29,170 bases of DNA from CAZLHO01 sp964559455 (GTDB taxonomy: Bacteria; Krumholzibacteriota; Krumholzibacteriia; LZORAL124-64-63): positions 1-29,170 of the forward strand of contig CAZLHO010000039.1 in NCBI GenBank assembly GCA_964559455.1, given 5' to 3'. The translations under genes were made by a program, and so were the position numbers. The notes under the pieces are model-generated. The model ran no database searches and was not told where the DNA came from. It saw only the letters and a program-made list of their open reading frames with translations. The stretch's first letter is position 1, and every line of letters begins with the position of its first letter. Positions 18,902 to 25,542 of the stretch are shown here, one piece after another.

Positions 18902-20193
18902 GACCGGCCTCCGTTCAAGGCGTCGATGCGGTCGGCGACCAGGGCTGCGACGGCGGCGCGCGGCGCGTCGGGCAGCCGGCGCAGCGTGTCCTCGACGAAG
19001 CCCCTGACGACCAGGCCCATGGCGGCCTTGCGGTCCAGGCCGCGGCTCTGCAGGTAGAAGACCTGCTCCATGTCCACGGGGGCGACGGTGGCTCCGTGGC
19101 TGCACGAGACCTCGTCGGTCAGGATCTCCAACTCGGGGATCGTGTCGACGCGGCCCGTGTCGGACAGCATCAGGTTCCGGTTCTCCTGGTAGGCCTCGCT
19201 CTCGGGCGCGTCGGCGGCGATGCGGATCAGGCCGGTGTACGACGACCGCGACCGGCCGGAGACGACGGCCTTGAAGTCGATCTGGCTCCAGGTGCGGCCC
19301 ACCAGGTGTTCGTGGCGGGTATGGTGGTCCAGGTGCTGGCCGCCGCCGGCCAGGGCCACGCCCACCATCCGGCTGCGCGCCCCCTCGCCGGCCAGGGTCG
19401 CGGCCAGTTCCATCTTGGCGCGGGAGCCGCCGAAGGAGGCGAAGACGGTCAGCAGTTCCGCGCCGCGCTCCAGCCGCGACGCGGCGCTCAGATGTCCGTT
19501 GACGTCGGCGGCCCAGCGCTGCAGCAGCACGCGGCTCAGACGGGCGTCGGCGCCGACGAGGGCCTCGCTGACGCCGACGACGCGGGCGTCGCGGCCGCCG
19601 ACGTGGTCCTCTACGACCACGGCCTCGGCGCCGTCCTCGACGAGCACCAGCAGGCGGGGCACGGTCGTCCCCGCGCCGGCGTCGATGCGCACGTGCACCG
19701 GCCCGGGCAGGGTCACGCCCCTGGGCACGCGCACGAAGAGCCCGGTGTTCCAGGCCGCATCGTTGAAGGCGGAGAAGAAACCCGCCGCGGCGGTCGAGCC
19801 CAACGCCGCGACCGCGGCCTCCCCCGCCTCGGCCAGGGGCAGGATCTCGAGCCCGGCGGCGCGGGCGGAATCGGAGAGAACGGCGCGCGAGCGAGTGCCG
19901 CCTTGCAGCAAGGCGGCCGCGCCGTCCTCCGGTGTCTCGGGCAGGTCCGCGGCGGCGGGCGCCGCCAGGGGCAGCGCGGAGGCCACGGGCATCAGGTGCT
20001 CCGGATTCGTGAAGCGCCACAGATGGCGCACCCGGTCCGGCAGCGGAGTCTTCTGGTAGCGTTCGCGGGCGTCCAGACGGCGGCCGCCCAGCTCCGGCGT
20101 CTCGGCCAGCAGCTGCGACAGGGCGTGGATGTCCGCGGCGGCGAGTTGGGGGCGGCCGACGCCGTCCCGCTTCATGACGGCGATATCACCCAA
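18898..20193 (-). CDS. sufD: SufD, Fe-S cluster assembly protein
   Basis: SufD forms the SufBC2D scaffold with SufB and SufC. The 431-residue product shows the family's right-handed beta-helix core and the characteristic C-terminal half: HHTRHEHLVGRTWSQIDFK, SGRSRSSYTGLIRI, ENRNLMLSDTGRVDTIPELE, EVSCSHGATVAPVD and a final helical segment with FYLQSRGLDRKAAMGLVVRG. The chosen start is TTG, five bases after a GGAGGG Shine-Dalgarno inside sufB, giving an eight-base overlap. The alternative ATG at 20175 has no Shine-Dalgarno at proper distance and would give 425 residues. Confidence 0.93.
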   Translation of the reverse strand: MGDIAVMKRDGVGRPQLAAADIHALSQLLAETPELGGRRLDARERYQKTPLPDRVRHLWRFTNPEHLMPVASALPLAAPAAADLPETPEDGAAALLQGGTRSRAVLSDSARAAGLEILPLAEAGEAAVAALGSTAAAGFFSAFNDAAWNTGLFVRVPRGVTLPGPVHVRIDAGAGTTVPRLLVLVEDGAEAVVVEDHVGGRDARVVGVSEALVGADARLSRVLLQRWAADVNGHLSAASRLERGAELLTVFASFGGSRAKMELAATLAGEGARSRMVGVALAGGGQHLDHHTRHEHLVGRTWSQIDFKAVVSGRSRSSYTGLIRIAADAPESEAYQENRNLMLSDTGRVDTIPELEILTDEVSCSHGATVAPVDMEQVFYLQSRGLDRKAAMGLVVRGFVEDTLRRLPDAPRAAVAALVADRIDALNGGRS

Positions 20194-21604
20194 CGGAACC
20201 CTCCATCTCCAGCTCGATCAGCCTGTTGAGCTCCACGGCGTACTCCATGGGCAGTTCCCGCACGAACGGCTCGATGAAGCCGTTGACGATCATCAGCCTG
20301 GCCTGGTCCTCGTCGATGCCCCGGCTCTGCAGGTAGAAGAGCTGCTCCTCGGCCACCTTCGAGACCCGGGCCTCGTGCTCCACGCTCACGTCCTGCCCGC
20401 TGATGTCCATCGTCGGGTAGGTGTCGGAGCGGGAGGCGGCGCCGATCAGCAGCGCGTCGCATTCGACGTTCGTCTTGCAGCCGACGGCGCCGCGGGCGAC
20501 CTGGACGAGGCCGCGGTACGACGACCGGCCGTCGCCCTTGGAGATCGACTTCGAGACGATGCGCGAGGTCGTGTGCGGGGCGGCGTGGATCATCTTGGCG
20601 CCGGCGTCCTGGTGCTGACCGTCGCCGGCGAAGGCCACCGAGAGCACCTCCCCGTGCGCCCGCTCCCCCTTCAAGACGATCGCGGGGTACTTCATGGTCA
20701 GCTTGGAGCCGATGTTGCCGTCGACCCACTCGACCACCGAATCGGCGTAGGCGTGGGCCCGCTTGGTGACCAGGTTGTAGACGTTGGTCGACCAGTTCTG
20801 GATGGTCGTGTAGCGGATGTGCGCCCCGGGCAGGGCCACCAGTTCGACCACCGCCGAATGCAGCGAGTCGCTGGAGTAGACCGGCGCCGTGCAGCCCTCG
20901 ATGTAGTGCACCGACGAGCCCTCGTCGGCGATGATCAGCGTCCGCTCGAACTGGCCCATGTTCTCGGCGTTGATGCGGAAGTAGGCCTGCAGCGGGATGT
21001 CGACCTTGGTGTTCCTGGGCACGTAGATGAACGAGCCGCCCGACCAGACCGCCGTGTTCAGCGCCGCGAACTTGTTGTCGCGGGTCGGGATGATCTTGCC
21101 GAACCACCGGCGCACGATCTCGGGATGCTCGCGCAGGGCCGAGTCCATGTCGCCGAAGATCACGCCCAGCTCCTCCAGGTCCTTGCGGATGGAGTGGTAG
21201 ACGACCTCCGACTCGTACTGCGCGGTGACCCCGGCCAGGAACTTGCGCTCGGCCTCGGGCACGCCCAGGCGCTCGAAGGTCTCCTTGATCTTCTCGGGCA
21301 CGTCGTCCCAGTCGGTCGAGAGCTCGCCCTTGGGCTTCAGGTAGTAGTGGATGTTCTCGAAGTCGATCGAGTCCAGCATCGCGCTGTTGCCCCAGCGGGG
21401 CATGGGCTTCTCCAGGAAGACGTCCAGCGCCTTGTGCCGGATCTCGTTCATCCAGGCCGGCTCCTTCTTGTAGCGCGAGATCATCTCGACGACCTCGTGG
21501 TCCAGGCCCTTGGGCGCCTTGTGCAGGTACTCCTCAGGGTCGTGGAAGCCGTAGCGAGAGGCGTAGTCCCGGTTCAGATCGGCGATCTGCGGCGTGGCGC
21601 TCAT
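20186..21604 (-). CDS. sufB: SufB, Fe-S cluster scaffold
   Basis: SufB (472 residues) is the core scaffold on which the nascent cluster is built. Typical stretches are the N-terminal YGFHDPEEYLHKAPKGLD, GVIFGDMDSALREHPEIVR, then AALNTAVWSGGSFIYVP, EGCTAPVYSSDSLHSAVVEL, a beta-helix core and SRSDTYPTMDISGQDVSVEHEA near the C-terminus, with EGSVG at the end. The cysteine in EGCTAP corresponds to a region needed for sulfur transfer in SufB. The ATG overlaps the sufC stop (ATGA). Length and order are normal. Confidence 0.97.
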   Translation of the reverse strand: MSATPQIADLNRDYASRYGFHDPEEYLHKAPKGLDHEVVEMISRYKKEPAWMNEIRHKALDVFLEKPMPRWGNSAMLDSIDFENIHYYLKPKGELSTDWDDVPEKIKETFERLGVPEAERKFLAGVTAQYESEVVYHSIRKDLEELGVIFGDMDSALREHPEIVRRWFGKIIPTRDNKFAALNTAVWSGGSFIYVPRNTKVDIPLQAYFRINAENMGQFERTLIIADEGSSVHYIEGCTAPVYSSDSLHSAVVELVALPGAHIRYTTIQNWSTNVYNLVTKRAHAYADSVVEWVDGNIGSKLTMKYPAIVLKGERAHGEVLSVAFAGDGQHQDAGAKMIHAAPHTTSRIVSKSISKGDGRSSYRGLVQVARGAVGCKTNVECDALLIGAASRSDTYPTMDISGQDVSVEHEARVSKVAEEQLFYLQSRGIDEDQARLMIVNGFIEPFVRELPMEYAVELNRLIELEMEGSVG

Positions 21605-22383
21605 GAGGCACCCCCCATGCCGGCGGCGGCGACGGGCTCGAGCCAGTCGTAGCCCCGCGCCTCCAGCTCCTTGGCCAGGTCCGGACCGCCAGAGCGGACG
21701 ATGCGGCCGCCCATGAAGACGTGCACCTTGTCCGGCTTCACGTAGTCCAGGATGCGCTGGTAGTGGGTGACCAGCAGCACGCCCGTGTCGTCGCCCGCGG
21801 CCATGTTCACCCCGGCCGAGACGACCTTCAGGGCGTCGATGTCCAGGCCCGAGTCGGTCTCGTCCAGCAGGGCGAAGGCCGGCTTGAGCATGAGCATCTG
21901 CAGGATCTCCAGGCGTTTCTTCTCGCCGCCCGAGAAGCCGTCGTTCAGGTAGCGGCCGGCGAAGTCCTTGGGCACGGCCAGGGAGTCGAAGGCCGCCTTC
22001 ATCTCCGCCCGGAACTCGCGCACGGGCACCTCGGCGCCGCGGCGGGCGCCCAGGGCGGCGCGCAGGAAGTTGGCCACGGCCACCCCGGGCACCGGCACCG
22101 GATACTGGAAGCCCAGGAACATGCCCAGGCGCGCCCGCTCATGGGCGGCCAGTTCGTCCACGCGGGTCCCGAGCACGCTCATCTCGCCGGTCACGGTGTA
22201 GCCGGGATGCCCCATCAGGGCCAGGGCCAGGGTCGACTTGCCCGAGCCGTTCGGCCCCATCAGGGCGTGCTTCTCGCCCGCCCGGATCTCGAGGTCGACG
22301 CCCTTGACGATTTCCTTGTCCCCGACGGCGACGCGGACGTCGCGGCAGGAGAAGACGGTCTGGTGCTTGCCGTTCATGATCAT
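21601..22383 (-). CDS. sufC: SufC, ABC-type ATPase of the SUF complex
   Basis: SufC (260 residues) powers the SufBC2D scaffold. Walker A is GPNGSGKST (43-51), the ABC signature SGGEKKRLEI starts at 151, Walker B is FALLDE (170-175) followed by SGLDIDALK, and the switch His is in VTHYQRIL near 205. This matches SufC and not transporter ATPases. The ATG at 22383 overlaps the stop of the Rrf2 gene (ATGA) and has GGAGG seven bases before it; a second Met two codons later is possible. The frame stays open upstream but without family similarity. Confidence 0.97.
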   Translation of the reverse strand: MIMNGKHQTVFSCRDVRVAVGDKEIVKGVDLEIRAGEKHALMGPNGSGKSTLALALMGHPGYTVTGEMSVLGTRVDELAAHERARLGMFLGFQYPVPVPGVAVANFLRAALGARRGAEVPVREFRAEMKAAFDSLAVPKDFAGRYLNDGFSGGEKKRLEILQMLMLKPAFALLDETDSGLDIDALKVVSAGVNMAAGDDTGVLLVTHYQRILDYVKPDKVHVFMGGRIVRSGGPDLAKELEARGYDWLEPVAAAGMGGAS

Positions 22384-22886
22384 GAACACTCCTCCTGGAT
22401 GCCCGCGTGGTCCGGCGAAGACTCCCCGACGGGCGATCGCCGGGGCCAGAGGCGGTCGAGATGGATGACGACGTCCCGCTCGGCGCGGATCAGGTCGGCG
22501 AGGGTCGTGGCGGTCAGCACGCCGGAGATCCGGCGCTCGAGATGTCTCCATACCGGGCGCAGCCCGCAGTCCGCGGCGTTCGGGCAGTCGGTCTCGGCGG
22601 GCCGCCCCGGCGTGCAGTCGCTGCCGTCCAGCAGCGGCTTGCCGAGGGCGACGATCACCGAGGCGACGTCGATCTCCGCGGCGGGACGGGCCAGTTCGTA
22701 GCCGCCGTTGCGGCCGCGCTGGGCCACGACCACGCCGCCGCGGCGCAGCTTCCCGAGCAGCTTGGCCACCGTCGGCTCGGGCATGCCCTCGAGTTCGGAC
22801 AGCTCGGTCAACGTGGCCTGGGCGCCCAGGCGCGCCAGTCGCATGACCAGCCGCAGTGCGTGTTCCTCGGTCTTGGAGATCTTCAT
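22380..22886 (-). CDS. Rrf2-family transcription regulator of the suf operon
   Basis: The 168-residue protein has the N-terminal Rrf2 winged helix: KISKTEEHALRLVMRLA, then LTELSELEGMPEPTVAKLL and the wing RGRNGGYELARP at 58-68. Three cysteines, Cys91, Cys101 and Cys107, are placed like the cluster ligands of IscR, though with wider first spacing (C-x9-C-x5-C). This is the pattern of SUF-system Rrf2 regulators. It likely senses Fe-S status and controls its own operon; that is inferred from position as first gene. Its start has a GAGGAG Shine-Dalgarno about nine bases upstream. Confidence 0.92.
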   Translation of the reverse strand: MKISKTEEHALRLVMRLARLGAQATLTELSELEGMPEPTVAKLLGKLRRGGVVVAQRGRNGGYELARPAAEIDVASVIVALGKPLLDGSDCTPGRPAETDCPNAADCGLRPVWRHLERRISGVLTATTLADLIRAERDVVIHLDRLWPRRSPVGESSPDHAGIQEECS

Positions 22887-22919
22887 CGCCGCGTGCTCCT
22901 CGCTCGTGTTACTGGTCTA

Positions 22920-22936
22920 TTTTTGTCCTTTTTGTC
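22920..22936 (-). promoter_or_regulatory. Tandem A-tract direct repeat in front of the rrf2-suf operon
   Basis: On the minus strand two copies of GACAAAAA follow each other with a nine-base period, in the only AT-rich part of the 84-base gap between sodA and rrf2. It could be part of the operon's promoter or an operator for the Rrf2 protein. I could not assign clear -35 and -10 boxes. Confidence 0.35.
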
Positions 22937-22942
22937 GACGAA

Positions 22943-22961
22943 CCCCGGCCCGGGGCCGGGG
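22943..22961 (-). repeat. GC hairpin after sodA
   Basis: A 7-bp perfect stem (CCCCGGC with GCCGGGG, five-base loop) begins ten bases past the sodA stop. No U-run follows on the minus strand, so termination between sodA and the suf operon is possible but not shown. Confidence 0.4.
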
Positions 22962-22970
22962 CCGGGTCGG

Positions 22971-23576
22971 CTAGGCGCCTGCGGCCGCGTAGCGGCTCGC
23001 GACGTCGCTCCAGTTGATCACGGAGAAGAAGTTCTGGACGTACTCGGGGCGGCGGTTCTGGTAGCGCAGATAGTAGGCGTGCTCCCAGACGTCCAGCACG
23101 AGCAGGGGCACGACCCCCCACTGGGTCAGGTTCTGATGCTTCTCGGCGGTCAGGACGACCAGGCGGCCGTCGGCGGGGCGGTAGGCCAGGATGCCCCAGC
23201 CGCTGCCCTCGACCTGGGCCGAGGCGGCCGCGAAGTGCTTGCGGAAGGCGTCGAAGCCGCCGAACTCGCGCTCGATGGCCTCGCGCAGCTTCCCGTCGGG
23301 CTCGCCGCCGCCGCCGTCGCCGGCCGGCGCCATGTTGGTCCAGAAGATCTCGTGCAGCAGATGTCCCGAGCCGTGGAAGGCGAGTTCGCGCTCCCAGTGC
23401 TTGGTCAGGCCGTAATCCCCCGCCTCGCGCGCCGCGGCCAGCGCGGCCTCGGCCTTGTTCAGGCCGTCGACGTAGCCCTTGTGGTGCAGATCGTGGTGCA
23501 GACGCATCGTCTGCTCGTCGATGTGCGGCTCGAGGGCGTCGTAGGCGTAGGGCAGAGGAGATAGTTCGTGGCTCAT
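22971..23576 (-). CDS. sodA: Fe/Mn superoxide dismutase
   Basis: The 201-residue cytoplasmic enzyme converts superoxide to peroxide and oxygen. The four metal ligands are His27 (RLHHDLHH), His75 (LLHEIFW), Asp162 and His166 (LDVWEHAYY). The N-terminus LPYAYDALEPHID and the MAPAGDGGGGEPDGKL segment are of manganese-enzyme style, but the metal cannot be settled from sequence by eye; it may be cambialistic. AGGAG lies about nine bases before the ATG. It stands just upstream of the suf operon on the same strand, consistent with a shared oxidative-stress role. Confidence 0.96.
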   Translation of the reverse strand: MSHELSPLPYAYDALEPHIDEQTMRLHHDLHHKGYVDGLNKAEAALAAAREAGDYGLTKHWERELAFHGSGHLLHEIFWTNMAPAGDGGGGEPDGKLREAIEREFGGFDAFRKHFAAASAQVEGSGWGILAYRPADGRLVVLTAEKHQNLTQWGVVPLLVLDVWEHAYYLRYQNRRPEYVQNFFSVINWSDVASRYAAAGA

Positions 23577-23600
23577 GTCGCATCGCTCCTGATGTTGGTT

Positions 23601-23635
23601 CCGGGATCCTCCCGGACGCCGGATCCTCCCCGGCG
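23601..23635 (-). promoter_or_regulatory. Two tandem GGA-loop hairpins in the sodA leader
   Basis: In the mRNA sense, a 6-bp stem CGCCGG/CCGGCG with loop GGAGGAU (23635-23617) is followed by CCGGGA/UCCCGG with loop GGA (23615-23601). The sodA Shine-Dalgarno AGGAG follows about ten bases later. GGA presented in hairpin loops close to a Shine-Dalgarno is the recognition pattern of CsrA/RsmA proteins. Binding here is only a hypothesis; no csrA gene is in the window. Confidence 0.4.
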
Positions 23636-23690
23636 CCCCGCGAGTCGTCCGGGCCCTGGCAGCGCCCGCCGATCGTCTCGCCTGTCCTAC

Positions 23691-23719
23691 AGACTATTAA
23701 ACAAGTCAATTTTAGTCAA
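23691..23719 (-). promoter_or_regulatory. Probable sodA promoter with a doubled TTGACT box
   Basis: On the minus strand TTGACT (23719-23714) and TAGTCT (23696-23691) are exactly 17 bases apart, predicting a start near 23684 and a leader of about 108 bases. A second TTGACT (23709-23704) repeats the first at a ten-base period. The surrounding 70 bases are markedly AT-rich compared with the rest of the window. Confidence 0.55.
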
Positions 23720-23817
23720 GTTTATTTATTCGATAATTTGAATATTCTGCAACGAATGGATGGACAAGGAGTTTTCGGCAGTGCCGCCGCGCCGGAGGCG
23801 TCGCACTGAGATCGAAT

Positions 23818-24006
23818 TCAGTCCTCGGGGCCGTATTCCGGCACCTCGCCGCGCGCGTGGTGGTACTTGGGGCTGTCGATCTCCCGGATCCGGCGGGCGT
23901 ACTCCGTCTCGGAGATGTCGGAACGCCAGTAGCCGGCCAGCTTGGCGGCGCCGATCCCTCCCCAGAAGAGCAGCACGACCAGGGCGGCGAAGACGGCCGG
24001 GCGCAC
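23818..24006 (-). CDS. Small orphan membrane protein, or remnant of a larger one
   Basis: The frame encodes 62 residues with one N-terminal helix (VFAALVVLLFWGGIGAAKLA) and a charged tail containing GYWRSDISETEYARRI and HHARGEVPEYGPED. The frame remains open for ten codons upstream of the GTG (including RPWSRRRRAV) up to a TGA. This arrangement, Arg-rich loop, helix, then a GxW...EYxRRI tail, resembles what I recall of the C-terminal end of NapH-type 4Fe-4S membrane proteins. No cysteines are left. It may be a true small gene starting at GTG without a good Shine-Dalgarno, or the stump of a deleted gene. Similarity is from memory and unproven. Confidence 0.45.
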   Translation of the reverse strand: MRPAVFAALVVLLFWGGIGAAKLAGYWRSDISETEYARRIREIDSPKYHHARGEVPEYGPED

Positions 24007-24066
24007 GGCCCGCCGCCTGCGCGACCACGGCCGACCTCAAATCTGAACGAGTATTCACCGATTTTA

Positions 24067-24095
24067 TTGTTTCTGCTTCAGAAATGCTGTGATAC
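24067..24095 (+). promoter_or_regulatory. Candidate fadL-type gene promoter with an inverted repeat
   Basis: TTGTTT (24067-24072) could be the -35 element, with a weak extended -10 (TGTGATACG) around 24088-24096. A perfect inverted repeat TTTCTG-CTT-CAGAAA (24070-24084) lies between them and would place a dimeric regulator in the spacer. Both readings are tentative. Confidence 0.3.
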
Positions 24096-24193
24096 GGTGC
24101 GCGCACACGATTTTTCCGCGCGCAGACCGCTCTGCCGATCGTTCACCATCGGGGCTTGGCGGCCCCTTCCCCATGACTGACGAGGAGGCGTTG

Positions 24194-25528
24194 ATGGACG
24201 GGACACGACGCTACTTGCTGCTGTCCGGCGCCCTGCTGCTGGCCCTGGCCGGCCCCGCCCTGGCGGGAGGGTTCAACATCTACGAGGCGGGCGCCAAGGC
24301 CACGGCCCTGGGCTGCGCCTTCACCGCCACGGCCGACGACGGGTCGGCAATGTTCTACAACTCCGCCGGCATCGCCTTCCAGGACGGCCAGCTGGTCGAC
24401 CTGAACCTGATGCCCGTGGCCCCGGCCTTCGAGTTCCGGGGCGCCGACGCGGGCTGGCTGACCCCGTACGAGGCCGAGACCGTGGACCAGTCCTTCCCCA
24501 TCCCCGGCCTCTACTACGTGAACAACGACGGCCGCGAGCTCTCGTTCGGCCTGGGCGTTTACGCGCCCTTCGGCCTGGGCGTGGAGTGGAAGGACCCCGA
24601 GACCTGGGCCGGCCGCCGCCAGAGCTACGACGTCGACCTGGCCACGATCTACATCACCCCCGCCGTGGCCTACCGCTTCGCCGACAACGCGGCGGTATCC
24701 TTCGGCATGGACGTGGCCTTCACCGAGATCGAGCTGAACCGCTTCCAGTCGACTCCCTTCGGTCCCCTCTCGACCGAGATCGACGTCATCGACGCCAAGC
24801 TCAAGGGCACCAGCAACCTGAACTTCACGCCGGTCGTGGGCCTGATGGTCAAGGCCAACGACAAGCTGACCTTCGGCGCCATGTACCACCACGAGAAGAA
24901 GATGGTCTTCGAGGATCAGGACATGACCCTGAAGAACGTCGCTCCCACGGAATTGGGAGGCGGGGCCCTGGCCGCCGGGGTGGACGCCATGATCGCCGGC
25001 TTCGGCGGTCCTGACCAGAAGGTGAGCGCCGACCTCTACCTGCCGCACATCCTGAGCCTGGGCGCGGCCTACCAGTTCACAGAGCGCCTGCGCGTGGAGG
25101 CCGACGCCGTTCACTTCGGCTGGGACACCTTCGAATCGCTGGTGCTGGACTTCGCGAGCGAGACGATGGAGGACAGCGAGATCCCCGAGAACTACGAGAG
25201 CCGTTGGCAATACCGCTTCGGCGCCAGCTACCGGGTGACTCCGAGGCTGCTGGCCATGGTCGGGCTGGTGCTCGACGACGCGCCGCAGCCGGTGGGCTCG
25301 ATGAGCCCGATGCTGCCCGACTCCGACCGCAAGGACTACTCGCTGGGCGTGCAGTACGAGGTCAAGCCGGGCTGGCTGGCCACCGTCAGTTATATGTACG
25401 TCGACCCCGACCAGCGCTCGAACGTGGTCGACGGCGAGCACGTCTCCTACGAGCCCGACGTCAACCCGCCGGGCACCTACAGTTCGGTCGCCAACATCTG
25501 GGCCCTGGGCCTCGGTTACCGCTTCTAG
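24194..25528 (+). CDS. OmpP1/FadL/TodX-family outer-membrane channel
   Basis: The 444-residue precursor has a signal peptide (MDGTRRYLLL..., cleavage likely after PALA at 24). The mature N-terminus GGFNIYEAGAKATALGCAF followed by DDGSAMFYNSAGIA is the FadL hatch segment, with NSAG in place of the usual NPAG. Beta-barrel strands follow and the chain ends in LGLGYRF, a proper C-terminal aromatic for BamA recognition. The family imports long-chain fatty acids or other hydrophobic molecules across the outer membrane. GGAGG at proper distance selects ATG 24194 over upstream ATGs at 24089 and 24173. The SGNH lipoprotein gene follows after 14 bases, so both are probably co-transcribed. Confidence 0.92.
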   Translation: MDGTRRYLLLSGALLLALAGPALAGGFNIYEAGAKATALGCAFTATADDGSAMFYNSAGIAFQDGQLVDLNLMPVAPAFEFRGADAGWLTPYEAETVDQSFPIPGLYYVNNDGRELSFGLGVYAPFGLGVEWKDPETWAGRRQSYDVDLATIYITPAVAYRFADNAAVSFGMDVAFTEIELNRFQSTPFGPLSTEIDVIDAKLKGTSNLNFTPVVGLMVKANDKLTFGAMYHHEKKMVFEDQDMTLKNVAPTELGGGALAAGVDAMIAGFGGPDQKVSADLYLPHILSLGAAYQFTERLRVEADAVHFGWDTFESLVLDFASETMEDSEIPENYESRWQYRFGASYRVTPRLLAMVGLVLDDAPQPVGSMSPMLPDSDRKDYSLGVQYEVKPGWLATVSYMYVDPDQRSNVVDGEHVSYEPDVNPPGTYSSVANIWALGLGYRF

Positions 25529-25542
25529 AAGGGAGGACGGTC

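Noticed and set aside
18902..20020. N-terminal extension of the sufS frame through sufD
   Set aside because: Low-complexity Arg-rich shadow of sufD; SufS length and a GGAGG before the GTG at 18901 set the real start.
22384..22551. N-terminal extension of sufC
   Set aside because: No ABC-protein similarity before the ATG at 22383, and it would overlap the Rrf2 coding region deeply.
23779..23808. Imperfect hairpin (CAGTGC...GCACTG) after the small membrane ORF as a terminator
   Set aside because: It has an interior bulge and no U-run on the relevant strand.
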